From positions 11,879,501 to 11,943,500 of the forward strand of contig NC_084673.1 of the NCBI RefSeq assembly GCF_028389875.1: a DNA stretch of 64,000 bases, given 5' to 3'. Numbering within the stretch: the stretch's first letter is position 1; each line of letters begins with the position of its first letter. This DNA is from Rhea pennata. Taxonomy: Eukaryota; Chordata; Aves; Rheiformes; Rheidae. Positions 23,871 to 36,229 of the stretch are shown here, one piece after another. Both the position numbers and the translations under genes were made by a program. The notes beneath the pieces are model-generated. The model had not been told where the DNA came from and did not search any database. It saw only the letters and a program-made list of their open reading frames with translations.

Positions 23871-23924
23871 GCCCTGTCACTGGGCAAGCAGGCTTGTGCC
23901 TCTGGGCTGGGGAGCTCCTGGTAG
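23730..23924 (+). CDS. Candidate 64-residue single-span membrane microprotein
   Basis: The ORF begins in a strong Kozak context (GAGCATGG: A at -3, G at +4) inside the CpG-rich patch. It encodes a Gly/Ser-rich start, an acidic WPGEE and then one hydrophobic stretch (about residues 34-51, VWGCLCPCLALAIALSLG) before stopping at TAG. I do not recognise a family. Chance ORFs are common in such GC-rich DNA and there is no splice or transcript evidence, so this is only a candidate. Confidence 0.15.
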   Translation: MAAAGGGPGGLQSLSESSRACDGLWPGEEAAAAAVWGCLCPCLALAIALSLGKQACASGLGSSW

Positions 23925-26640
23925 CTTAGAGCATATTCTGGCTCCTTCCTAGGGAGACAAAAATACTCCATTCCCCAGTTTTAATCCAAGATAATAATCC
24001 ACTCGGGAAACTTTAAGCCTTCCGACAAATTACCCCAGAGGATGGCTTGCGAATTCAGAACAGATCCTGCTTATTTCCTCATGGCAGCAAGCCAGGAAAT
24101 CATATTTGATGAACCACTTGATGGGCCTGCTAATGAAATTAGCAGCGGCTCCATGATTTTCCAGTAAGCAGGACAGGCAGATGTTGGAAAAAAAAGTGCA
24201 CAATGGCAAAGCTGCACTTTTGGGCTGCCTAAATTCCTAGCAGAATGGACATGGTGCAGAGCAGAGGCAGCTTTGCTGTCTGCCCATTTTACAGGTGATT
24301 TCAACGCCTCCCTTGGCTCTGCAAGCTTCACCTTGTGATGGGGAGAAGAGGGATGTCAAAGGGCACAGCTCCTCAGGGTCAGCATCTGTGAAGAAAAGCT
24401 GAGGGTGCCCACTGTAAGGACCTCACTCAGCACCTGCAGAGATTTGCCCTTGCACCATGAAGTGTTAAGCTGCTTTGTCTATATATTATCAATAGTTTTC
24501 TTCTGGTTGTCTCTCATTTCAGAAAATAATCCTTCTATACAACAGAAGCTTTTTCTCAGCTGTGTGTTGCAAGTGGGATGCATCAAACACAGAGCAAATA
24601 TTTTGCTGCTTTGCCTCCAGAGAGGGAAGGTTGGTGTGAACATCAATGTCCTTTTGGCTGCAGCTGGTTGCAGAGGCCTGCTTGTGGGCCTTTGGTGACA
24701 GGCAACTACACGCAGGAGTTTGTGTTCTCTTCTACACCTTCTCTTGGACCATCTGACATGCATCCATTGACCCTGGACCCCAGCCTTGCCAGGCAGCAGC
24801 CCTTTGCAGTGTCATCGAACCAGCAAAGCCCATTGACATCTTCGGCAGATGTTTTCTGCAAATCTGCTCCTACGTGAACATACAGACCAAAGGGTGCATC
24901 TTCACAGGAGACTTACCTCAGTTGGTGGAAAAGGGCTGGTATTTCCAGGTAAATCAATCATAAATGCTTTGTCTTGTGCTAGATTTCCTCCTCTCTCTCT
25001 CTGAGCTCCAGGAATGAAATACTTGTGGCTGGATGACACCCAGAAAAAAATCTCACATGGGCCTCTGGTAATTCTATTTTACAGCTGGAGGAAATGGAGA
25101 GATCTTACCAGGACACTCTGGTGGTAACTTCTGCATGTTGACTGCCTGCTTTTCGTTTTTCTTAGGATGTCCATGAAGAAGTCATTTGGTGAATGTGGGC
25201 AGGCCCCAATCAAACCTCTTCTCCTTGGGCTGTAGACAGCAGGACTTGTGACCACAGCACTGGGAGACCTGCTGGCTTTGCCCCTTCTCTAGAGAGGTAA
25301 GGTAGGTGATATCAGGTCAGCAAGCTGTGAGCAAGGTTTGTATGTGCCTCAGCCACTAGATTTGGAGATAGCAGAGGGGTTCTGGTTTGGAGTCCTGCGT
25401 CTGACTCAGCCCAACTGCCTCAGGCTCTTGAACACACCACACTCACCCTGGTAAGTAGGTCTGTCATGGTGCATGCAGTGCCAGGGCTAAAGGTGTGAAT
25501 CATAGAAAGTTTGTGGGGATGGTTGGCTCAATGGCTTGCTGGGATTCCTGGTGACTGGTCTTCTGGCCTGTGGTGTGACAGAGACACTGCTGAACTCAGA
25601 GATGGTCTTTCTCACAGTGCTGTGTTGTGCAGTAGTCTGCTTTGCTAGGGAGAGATGGGGTTTCACATGAATGATGCGAAGCAGAGGGCAAGCTCCAGTC
25701 TCATTCTGTCTTCCTGACAGCACCACATCTCTCCAATGGGCTCAGCCAGGCTGGAGTCTTCTGAAGATCAGAAAAAATCAGAGGCAGCTCCAAGCTCTTT
25801 GGCATGGTCCCTCCAAGCTCCCTCTGGATGGCTCTGTCTCCCCCAGCTCCTGCCTCTTCTGCACCCAGGGAAAGCCAGGATTACCTGCTGCATTGCCGGC
25901 TATGTGTTCCCAGGAGGCGAGGTACTGTGCAGGGTGAGTGCTGTGTGCAGGATTTGCATCCCTTCTCCAAGGACTAGGAAGCTGGGTCGTGAGGAAAGTC
26001 ACTGGACTGCTAGGCAGCTGTGTGCTGAAGCAGGAGAATGACTTGCTCATGATAGCTCTGAAAACAAAGCACCATTTGCTTTTCCTGTAGCTGTGAGTGA
26101 GACTTCTAAGAAAGTCTGCAATAGCTTAGGTAGATGGTGCTGCTGCCTGGGGAAAAGAAGATAGGCAGGAGGGATCTAGCAGAAGGGACAATGCTTGTAG
26201 GTCAGAGGAAGCCCAGACAACATGCAAGGTGGAGGGTGAGGACCCTTCCAGAGCCCAGGGTAAGGACACAAACCTTGCTGAGAAGGCTACCAGGCTAGTT
26301 TTGAAGTAGAGATACTTTGGCATTGCTCTGTGAAGCTTTTGGAGCATACCCAGAGCAAATGTCCTTGCCTAAATTATGCTGTGAAACAGGAACATTGAAA
26401 GACAAGCTCTAAACAGTCTGGAGAACGAACCACAGCATTATAAACTACGGAAGTCAGCTACTGGTCCATAGGGAGACCTGCAGAGCAGACAGCAAAGTCC
26501 TCTAGTAGCCTTGGAGCAGAACCGTCCTCCTCTCCCCCCACCCTATTTTCTGAAGAAACATCCTCCTTTCCTTCTCTCTTACCTTCTACAGAACTGCAAT
26601 GATCGAATGTGCTCTCTGGAGCACATGCTCAGCTACAGAC
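23925..26640. other. Intergenic sequence, no gene recognised
   Basis: No exon or well-formed repeat was identified. A palindromic homeodomain-type site is at 24127-24145. The sequence grows less GC-rich towards the right edge. Confidence 0.5.
24127..24145. promoter_or_regulatory. Palindromic paired-type homeodomain (P3) site
   Basis: CTGCTAAT-GAA-ATTAGCAG is a perfect 8-bp inverted repeat around a 3-bp spacer. It contains TAATNNNATTA, the cooperative dimer site of paired-class homeodomains (established knowledge). Whether it is used is unknown. Confidence 0.35.
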
Positions 26641-29600
26641 AGTACTGAGAGGTGCAGGTCTAAAGTAGTAGAGATGATAGAAAAAGTGTGAAAATTTAGT
26701 AGCTGTTACTAAGAGCTTGAATATGCTGTCTAATTAAACAGTAACTATTGGGATTTGACTCCAAATCAAAAAGAGGTACTATATTGTTAAAAATGGTAAG
26801 GTAGCATGTATCTGCAGTATTAAATGTATGTTTGAAAACCCAGAAATAGTATTTAGCTGCAATATTTCTTTTTCTCTCTCTGCACAGATCATATCCAGTT
26901 CTTTAAGGCTGGAAAGAAATCTGAGCATTGTAATAAAGGAGGCATTATATTATATTATATATAATTACTGGCTTATATTCAGATAAGCTAGTCCTGTCCT
27001 GGCACATAAAACGTTGTTAAAAATGGAAATATTAACCCAGGAAGTTCTGTACGATACCATTAAGATTACTGTATGAAAAAATGCAGCAGGCATTTTTATC
27101 GCCAACTCTGTTGAGAAATTACTGCTAGATGCAAAGCTGAAATAAAAATTCCACAAATAACCATCGTTTGTATCAAGTAGGACTATAGTTTCATATTTTA
27201 GAAGCAAAGGGGGAAAAAGGAATGAATAATTAAAAAATTACCATGTATATTAGCTAGTCCATATATCAGTGTCCAAAGAAATGACATAAAGATCAGCACA
27301 AGTATTAATCTTGTGCAGGGATATCAACCAGCAAGTAGACACTGTGTTTGCCTGTTTTGCATTCCTCAGGCTAGTCCTTTTACTCAGCTTTCAGTAGGTT
27401 ATTAGAACTATTCTCAGTCATTGCGTAGCATTGATAAATATACAGTAAACAGAAATAGGAAAAAGTATAGAACCTACATAGCAGGTAATCAAGTTTCCAT
27501 AGCTGTATATAAATGTGATAAAAGAATAATGTCACATAAAGCTTGGGTAGAATGGCTTTTGCAACAGTATAGGTAACAGGAAAAATAGGTAATAGAGATA
27601 TTTAAAAAGTGAAAGAAAATTTGGGTATAAAGGACAACCATCAAACTTACAGGAAGGAGTGTTAAATTTCAATGAATAAAAAGGAGAGGAGCATGGACCT
27701 TGGCAGGTTTTGCTGGGTCAAAGAGAAGTCTTTTCTTAGAATGAAAATCCATATTTAGCAAGTGAGTTTATTTCGTCAATACAGATTATCTATTCATATC
27801 CAAATAATGTTCTGTGTTAATATTTTTAATCTTATTTTCCTACCTTTTAAATTACTTATACTGTGACTTCTTTATAACTAACTGTATTTTACCACATTCT
27901 CATGCATTGTAAACAATCTTAGTTTGGCTTCCTTCTGAAGGATTTTCAAGATTTTTAAAATTCCTAAAGTAAGTTTCCTAAAACTGCCAAAAGGACAAAT
28001 GGCAGGAGACTAACTGCAGTACAGTAACAGGGAGGAGAAACAAGACAGTTTCACATTTGACAGGCGCATTGGAAGGATGAATGTAGAGTTTTTTCTGGGT
28101 AGAGTGGTTGTGCTAATGATAAAGAATTTTTGAATGAAAAGCTGAGGGTACGTACTACTGGATGACTTAGCAACACATATCCTGTCTGTGGTTAAGATAA
28201 ATACAGTATGTTTTCTCCCATGGTAGTATACAGAACATTTCTTTTTCCCCCAGTACGGTTAGGACAGTGATTTCAACCTTTTTGATTTCCTTCTTTGCTA
28301 CCAAATACCTGGAGAACTGAACATTTCTCGAGGACTAAAATAGGAATAGCTGCTTTGGGGTTAGGACAGTGATTTCAACCTTTTTGATTTCCTTCTTTGC
28401 TACCAAGTACCTGGAGAACTGAACATTTCTCGAGGACTAAAATAGGAATAGCTGCTTTGGTGACAAGTTGACTTCACCTATTTCAGAATTGCTGTTTTAA
28501 GCAGAGGCTTATGCCTTCTCTGGCAAATTGAAATTCTGTCATTGAATTTATAAATTGTCCCAAACTCAAAATCTCTTTCTTTTACATATGTCCTTGGGGT
28601 AGCTGTCTTCTGGAAGTTTGCACAGTTGTATTTTCTTTTTGTTCAGACAGAGAGGGAGAGAGGGTAAATTCTTACATTTCTTGGATCAGCCAGACATCTT
28701 CACAAGCCTGTTTTGCTCAAAGTTTTGATCAAAAAAAGATATAAATAGTATGTCTTTGAAGGTGGCTCAAAGTATCTCATGCCTATCAGGCCATGATCTC
28801 TTTGCTCTAAGTTAATAGTCTGTTTATTTATTTATTTAACAGATACTTATTTACAGTTTTCTGTCACTGTTGGCTATTGTGGTTTTATGACTGAATATGA
28901 CTGAGATTACTTGAGAAGCTACAAGGAAAAATGTTAGTGTCTATATAGTAGTGACCTTCTGTAGTTACATTGTTTTAATGTTATGATTTTTGCAAAACGT
29001 ATACTTTTAAAATAGATTTTCTTCAGAGATGAAGCCAAATTAAAAACAGATTTACAACTACTGCTCATTTCTACCCTCAGGCCATACTACACTGCTTTTA
29101 GATATAGGCCAAAATACTGTACCGCAAACTGATTGCCAAAATGATCTGAAGTTTGTTTGTTGGTTTAAGGAGAATTGTGGTTTCGCTTTTATTTTTGTTT
29201 TGAGAAGGGGCTTTTCCACTTAAATTTTCGTAATTGAGACAACAGCATTATCTCTTTTTATTCCTTAGACTTAAAATTGCCTGTAGAGTTTGTGTGTTCG
29301 TATGTCCTTAGTTCATACATGGAATATTTGCTTTTTTATCCTGGAAGCTGAAAAAATACGAATACTAAAATTCTGGAGTATGACTAAAAACATTTAAAAA
29401 GGCTTTAACTTCTGCTGAGGAGACTGTGAAGTAGATACGATTCTTGATTTACAATAATCTAATCAAAATGCTTCTCTAGAAAAACCTGTAGCGATGTCCC
29501 GTACAATTCCAATAATGATTTTATGCCACAGCAAGCTTTGTATGTGCAGACTTCCAGAATGTGTACAAGTTGGAGTTTTAAAAAGTGACAATTTAGTAAA

Positions 29601-30850
29601 CATGCCGCCTGCCAGTCATTTGTCCCACTGTCAAACGGCAAAAGGAAAAGAAGTTAGAGCGAGTACTTTTGGATAAGTCTTTCATCACATGATGTAGCTA
29701 TGATAGATGCACATCTCGTCTCCATTACAGTCAGAGCTGTAGCTATCATTGTGCACGACCAATGAAAATAGTAAACGCTTTGCATTTTTTCAATTTAATA
29801 TGCATAGTCCCTACTCAGTGTTTTCCCGTCTTGCTTAAGATGATTGCATATGATCTGTTACTTCATCAGAAAGTTAATGCCTAAATATACCTGTGTACAT
29901 TTTTCTTGACACCTTCTATGTGCACCTGCTTTCATTAATACTGTATTTTTTTTAATGTTTCCCTGCCGTTCTTTCACCTTAGAGCTGAATCCAGTGTATG
30001 TTTGACTGTAGAAGACTTGGCTAAATCAGTATGACTAGTCTTGTGGCAAATTCAGAAATGTTTAGTAAAATAGTTATGCTGAACAAATAGCACTAGGGAG
30101 TTTGGATTAGAAACTCTTAAGCTTGTGCACAGGAGTGTCGGGCAACTGGAAAATACTCTCTTCTCTCTGACTCTGCGGTGACTGACTTGCTCCAGTTACA
30201 GGTGCTGCTTTACATGGACAGATAAGACAGCACACGAAAACCCCAAATTGTCAGAAAGGCTGAACGGAGAGAAGAAAACCAGATGTGTTTTTTTCTTTTT
30301 TAAAATTGAAGCTGGCAAATTGCTTGTTAAACTGTCCCTGGAGAATGATGCAATCGGAATTAGAAACCAACCTGGCTGGAAATAACCTTATATTGCCTGC
30401 CACTGTAAACAAGTGGTTACGTTCATGATGACTTGGTTGATTTTTTGTAATTCTGAAGTTACGACAGCATGAACTGTGCCCCAATATAAAACCGGTGAGA
30501 TGACAGAAAACTCATGCTAAAAAGCAGAGGCACATCCCAGGGAAAACTTTAGGTTTGTGGTTAACCGACCTTCTTGATAGAGCTGGCCCGCTTTAAAATC
30601 TCTTAACTTCTGCTGCAAAGATTCAATCCCAATTTTATGGCCACCGAAAGCTTTAGAGTTTTGATTTTATTTGTAAACGACTATTGTCAGTTGTTACTTG
30701 CAGGGAGTGAACGTTGGGTTTTATATTTATTTATACGGTTTCATGCGGCACTGAGGCTAGTATTGCAGTCACAACAAGCGCAAACCGCTGCCTCAATCTC
30801 AGGCTTGCTCTAGTTTTGTGTGCACCAGACTCGGAAGAAATCCAGTGCAC
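26641..30850. other. AT-rich intergenic sequence, no gene recognised
   Basis: Composition shifts to AT-rich at about 26.65 kb. It contains TATAT-type tracts near 26950, a TTTA microsatellite near 28821 and a 102-bp tandem duplication. I see no exon. Confidence 0.5.
28257..28460. repeat. Perfect-phase 102-bp tandem duplication
   Basis: Copies 28257-28358 and 28359-28460 abut directly and I see a single base difference (ACCAAATACC versus ACCAAGTACC). The near identity points to a recent duplication or an assembly-level duplication. Confidence 0.95.
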
Positions 30851-31560
30851 AACACCGGGGGACGCAGCACGCCGCCTCGGCCCCGCGCCGGCCGTCAGGG
30901 CTGCGGGGGCACGTCCGGCCCCGGCCTCCCCGCGCCGCGGGCCCCGGCGGCCAAACCCGGCCCGGCCTAGCGCGGGGCGCCGCGGCCGCTCCCGCCCCGC
31001 GCTCCGCCGTTCCGCCTCCCGCTCCCGCTCCCGGCCGCACCCCGCGCGCCGCCATTTCCTCGGCAGCCGCCGCCCGCCCCCGGCCTCTGCGGCGCCGCCG
31101 CCCCCGCGCTCCTCCGCGGCGCATGCGCGGGGCGGTGCCGGGCAGCGGCAGCGTGCGGCGGCCCCGCGGGGCCTGAGGAGGCGGCCGCGCGGCGGGACGG
31201 GGCCTCCCGCGGGCGGGCGGGAGCATGGAGAGCCCGGCGGCGGCGGGCGCTGGCGGCGGGGCGGGCGCGCCGCCGAGGAGGAGAGCCGCAGCAAGCCCAA
31301 GGCGGTGAGCGGGCGCGGCGGGCGGCGGGCGCGGGCCGGGGGCTCCGGCGGCGCGAGGGCCGGGGCTGCGCGCGGGCCGGGGCTGCGCAGGCCGCCCCGC
31401 GGGCGGAGGCGCCGTCGCGGCGCTGCTCCGCTCCGCTCCGCCGTGCCGGCGGCGGCGGCGGCGGGCGGAGCCGGCGCGGCGCTGCCTGCGGGAGGAAAGG
31501 CCGCGGAGCTGCAGCGCGGCCGGGGGCGGCGGCGGTGGCGGGGGGGGGGGGGATCGTGTG
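30850..31560. promoter_or_regulatory. CpG island inside the AT-rich block
   Basis: This is a very dense run of CpG and GC boxes (CCCGCCCC-type) between AT-rich flanks, with a G run at about 31540-31550. It carries the DIAPH2-like first exon and so probably is, or derives from, a housekeeping-type promoter on the + strand. Confidence 0.75.
31225..31304 (+). pseudogene. DIAPH2: DIAPH2-like exon 1, frame-shifted
   Basis: ATG at 31225 opens MESPAAAGAGGG, similar to the DIAPH2 start MEQPGAAASGAGGG. The exon end reads GRAAEEESRSKPKA in another frame, matching DIAPH2 NRAANEEETKNKPK, before donor GCG|GTGAGC. A one-base loss in the GC-rich middle, or an assembly error, would explain the mismatch of frames. 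Confidence 0.55.
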
Positions 31561-33486
31561 CGCTTCGCTCTTCAGCGAGAACAGCTGTTGCAGCAGGAGG
31601 GATCGGACAAGCTTCTGAGTGCGCGAACGCTCTTCAGGACCGTGGAGCGGGCCCGCTCGAGGGCCCGGGAGTTCGTTTTGTCCCTTACTGGGGCCGGGAT
31701 GCTGGGTTTAACAGGAGCGATCTCTGCCTGAGAACCTGGTGCCTTGGAGCAGGAGGTACCACAAAAACCATTTTAAACCTAATCTTAGCACTGGATTGTG
31801 CCTCGGGTTATAAATACAGCAGCAAAAACGGTGAATAACAGCATGTTGATTATCATTTGTTTATTTCTGTTATTTGCATTTACTTGTTTTAACTCTGCCT
31901 TAACTTGTTTTAGTTCAGTTCCCTCGTAGGAGTTCAAGAGAAGCAGTGGAGTGGATGCCTTAAACTCACCAGATGTTTTGTATCGAGTAGGGTGCTAATT
32001 ACAGAGTTTTGTTTGCTTTCTGCAAGGTTTTCCACAGACGCTAGTAAGATTAAGTTAATACATAAGTGCTTTCAGCCCGTGATCCTTCCATTAAGTGTAG
32101 TGCAGGAGAGCCTTGGGGACCTGTTAAGCATGAAAACTGCATTTCTTTATTACTGCAAACTAAGTTAAAATATGTGTACAGCTGATGTTAAACTGGTAAT
32201 ATATGAGGTGTAAAAAAGCTGCTGAAAGTGCCTGTTATTTAAGAGGATGACAGAAAGACAGAATACTAACATAAGCTTGTGTTAAAAGTGACCATGTGTA
32301 TCTTAACCAAGCATAATCAAATGTAGTGTCTTACTTTGTTATACAGTCTTCTTTCAAACAAACGCATACTTTCTTGCACAGTCATAATATAAACAAACTT
32401 CTTAGAGCTAAACTAGCTAGGAAAGATAGTTGAAGGTGCAGCCTACAGAGAAGCCATTGAAAACATCTTTGGTGTAGTGTAGGTGCTAAGCGGATGCAGG
32501 AAGTGCTTCTGTTTGAAGCCATGGAGATGCGTTTGAATTTCTTTCTAGCAGGCGAAAGCACCTTGTTAGGTAATAGCTATCCAATTTTAAAAACCAAGCG
32601 TGAAACGAGCGCAAAATTGCATCAACTAGGCTTACTGTTTCCGTTGTGTGTTCTCTTCAGTCATTCTAAAAAGTCGCTAGAGTAGACTTAATTTTTTGTT
32701 ACGTTTAGTGAAAAAATATATTAGAGTAAAACTTGAGTTCTTATGCAGTCATAAATGCGTTTGTTTCTTGAGGAGATCGCTGCAGCTGAACAAGAACATG
32801 GATTTGAATAGTGGTGCACTGTTTGAATTAGGTATCTTCTGGAAGATGACCTTGCCTTGAGATGAAGTGACTACTCCGATTATATAACTGAGTGAATGTA
32901 TTGACTGGGAAACAGATTTTATTTTGGACATGATTTACACAAATTCTGTATAAAACTTAAGTGAAATAGAGCCTCTCTCTAAGGAGGAAAAGTGATGGGC
33001 TGAATTCGAGTGTGTTCTAAGCTTTTGAGGCAGTGTGAGTGAATGGACAGCCAGATGTGTCGGTTATTAATGCCTTCTTCCAAGGGAAGAACAAGACTGT
33101 AATCAAAGGAAAGGCATCATCCATCATATAAAAGAATAATCTTGAGCAATTTGTTCAGCTGAGGCTAGCAGTCTCTTTAGGTACTCAGCAACCTTACTTG
33201 TACCTCATTCCAGTTCTATTCACTGTAAAAATAAAATTAAGGGAGTGTTTGGGACTTTTGTAAGAAAATCCTTGGTATTTGTGCAAGTGTGAAATTGTCA
33301 CTGAGCTTGCACATAAAGCATATGAAGAGTTTGGTATGGAGATTTTCTTGCTTTAGCTTCATAGCTTATGATTCACAAAGTTACAGTTAAGTTATATAGA
33401 TAAATCAAAATCACTTTTTCAGTCTGAGAGAATTAGTGCTAGAAATAGTTTCCTATTAGATAGTTCTTAGGTTGAAGTTTATGTGC

Positions 33487-33489
33487 ACA

Positions 33490-33524
<35 letters not shown>

Positions 33525-33529
33525 AAAGG
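33487..33529. repeat. (CA)n followed by poly-A
   Basis: About ten CA units run directly into an uninterrupted run of A, a compound microsatellite. Confidence 0.9.
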
Positions 33530-34224
33530 CAAAGCAGTCTGTATTAGAACTCCTAATTCACTATTTTTTCCTTTGGGTCATTTTGAGAATCATTCAAGTC
33601 TAATATAATATGTTGAACTTGACAGACTGTGCAGTTAGAATTTAGTGCCAGTCTCTGTACTAAAAATGTATAAGATTTAATGTCCTAGTTTGAGCACCTT
33701 GACACATCACTGCTGCTGAAAGAAGTAGTTTAACTTTTTTTTCCCATATCATTTGTTCTGGTATGGGGACTGTAGGTAGGAATGAGCATTTGGTGTTCTT
33801 GTTTTATTTGTTTTCAATGAAATGGGTGAGGGGAAAAAAATTCTTTTGGTAGTGAATCTGTTCTTACACCAATATTGAGCATAGGCAGGTATGAGATGGG
33901 AGTGAGCAGCTACATTCTTAAATTGGTTTGGCAGTGTGCTTGTTCTGCAAAATGAAGTTTTGTTTAAAGATAAACTTCTTACACTGGGGGAAATTTTCCC
34001 GACTAACTTAGTCGGTTAGCCCTTAGCTTAGATGTTGTTTGCTGTCTGTAACACTTCAGAATCAGGTGAGAAGTATGTGATTCTGTTGGGTTTGTAGAAA
34101 CAGTTAAGTGCCTGGAAGTGTTGGGTCTGTTTCCCTGTTATTGCAGCTGAGCTGAACCCAAACTCTTCTGAAGTGGCTCATCTTTGCTAGCTGAGAAGAT
34201 GATTCCAGGCTTTTTACAAAATTG

Positions 34225-34510
34225 ATGGCAGAAGAGCGGAAGGTGGTGGTCACAAATTGAAACAGGGAGGTTCTAACTGAATATAAGCAAAACCAAACCA
34301 GAGGGCAAGGGGGAAACAACAGTCATTCCAAGGATGGATAAGCATTGGAATGGATTGATCAGAGACATTGTGGAACCTGGACCTTGGAAGTTTCCATGAC
34401 CTGACTGGACAAAGCTCTAAGCAGCCTGTTTTGAATTTACTGTTGACCCTGTTTTCTGAGGAGATTGAACTGGAGTCTTAAGCACCTTTCGAACCTCTGT
34501 GATTGTATGA
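34225..34510 (+). repeat. CR1 LINE 3' fragment
   Basis: The order AAACAGGGAGGTTC..., GGAATGGATTG, CTTGGAAGTTTCCATGACC, ACTGGACAAAGC and a final CCTCTGTGATTGTATGA follows the 3' end of avian CR1 elements. No open reading frame remains. Confidence 0.75.
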
Positions 34511-35475
34511 ATCAATTCTCAAAAGAAGAATTAAAACAGGATTTGCAGTGCTACCTAAGTGAACACTGCTACTGAGAAGTTAACATGGTTGAGTATGGTT
34601 AGAAATGTCTTTTTGGGGGGCTAATTTTATAGTGTTGTATCTTGTTGGTTTAGTAATAGGATAAATAGAGTTATTTCTGGGCATGTGGTGGTGAGTGCCA
34701 AAATACTCATGAGCACTTAACATTTATCCTGAAAGTTTTGGAGATGCTGAAGGGATGCCTTACTCCCTCACAAGTTCAGTTCAAGTTTATGCAGTAATTT
34801 TTCAGAGTAATAGATACTCCACAGAGCTGCCAACTAAATTTCTGTAAGAGGTGGTTTTGAGTGTGATGCTGTTTTTAAAAGTAGGTTGAAAGAAAGATCT
34901 TGTATACCATGAAAAGCAAATTGTTGGGGTCAAGAGAGAGCTTAACTGGAGTGCAGATGGGTTTGATGAGTCTTCCTAAAAAGCGCTCATACTTTGTTTT
35001 AAAAGTAGAGATTACTTACGCTTCTTTTGCAAGTCTTTTAAACTCTGAGAGCTTTGAGATGAATCACAAGCTAAAGACTCAGATTCTGACTAATGTGCTG
35101 TAAGCTTGTGTCAGGCAGTAGAATAAAAATTTTTATCGTTTAGCTTAAACAGAGAGGTAAACAGTGTGCTTGGGAGAATAGGTTTTCCAATTACAGTACT
35201 CTTAAGTGTGAGAGTTAACAGATGTTTTAAATTAAGTCACTGTCAGGCAGTGTGCTACAGGACCTGTATGCTTGATGATAAACATCCCATCATCTTCTTT
35301 GACATCAAACAGCCTGTGGAAGTATTGTCCTGTAAGGGAATAGTATGCCGTTTACATGTCACTCATTTAGATGGTTGTATGCTGCGTAAGCAAATTTATC
35401 AGTCTGTATTGAGCAGAGATGTTGGCAAATAAATGAAACATTATGTTTGAGACCATAGTGGGTGTAATAGTAAGT

Positions 35476-35479
<4 letters not shown>

Positions 35480-35518
<39 letters not shown>

Positions 35519-35523
35519 CGTGC
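35480..35523. repeat. (GT)n microsatellite
   Basis: This is a long alternating GT run ending in GCGTGCGTGC. Confidence 0.95.
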
Positions 35524-36090
35524 AGAGGATCCCTGGCTTGCTTCAGCTTGAATACAAGATGAACTGAAATGCTTGTCTCTTGGAAGACCCTCAGTCTTAC
35601 TAGATCAAAGCCAAGTTATTCCAGTAGGTGATGTTAAGCTAAGGTGCAGTTGTTACTAAAGAGTGCACTTGACACCTTCTGAAATGTTGTTTATGTTGCA
35701 GAAAATTACTGGCATTAGAGCAGGCACTAATTCTAGTATGGTGGAGCAGGGCGTGCTTGGTCCTCAGCTTTAGCTGAATACTTTAGCTTTTAATACTAGT
35801 TGATACTGTTTAGATGAGATTATGGATACAGTGGTAAGCCTATCTGCTTGGCAGTTAAACTTACTGGAGTACTTCTGGTAAGATAAAACAGTTGAGCCTT
35901 GCCATACCATACAGGAAGATTTACAAGCAAACCTAATTCTGTTTGGGCAATGAGAAGGACAATTATTGTGAAAACTGACAGCGTACACGTAAAATAGAAG
36001 TGATGCTCTCTTAGAGTTCAAGCGCTAGGGTGCTGAATGTTCAAGTTATTTGGGTTGAGCTTGCAATTTATTTGTATATTTATTTTACAG

Positions 36091-36229
36091 ATCGCTGGAA
36101 AATTTATATTAATTATACTGTGATCGCTGATGACCCAAGCTCATATATGAAGCAAAGGATAGAATTAAAAATGTTATATGTGTTAAAAGATGACTTCATC
36201 TTATCTGCATCAGCTGCAGTTCTTCAGAG
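36091..36229 (+). other. Possible orphan exon, family unknown
   Basis: A 139-base interval is bounded by a good acceptor (TTTATTTTACAG) and a good donor (CAGAG|GTAAGC). It has one open frame, reading WKIYINYTVIADDPSSYMKQ and ending ASAAVLQR. I do not recognise the protein, and it does not join in phase to the exon-1-like piece. It could be a diverged exon of the formin copy, a lineage-specific exon, or chance. Confidence 0.25.

Noticed and set aside
30714-31838. 374-codon open frame across the CpG island
   Set aside because: Low-complexity Arg/Gly/Pro/Ala translation in GC-rich DNA, open in several frames. It only coincides in part with the formin exon end.
35270-35432. Peptide LDDKHPIIFF...VEVLS resembling DIAPH2 AIDPKQPNMMTEIVKILS
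   Set aside because: Only scattered identities, needs gaps, and lacks splice sites at the right phase.
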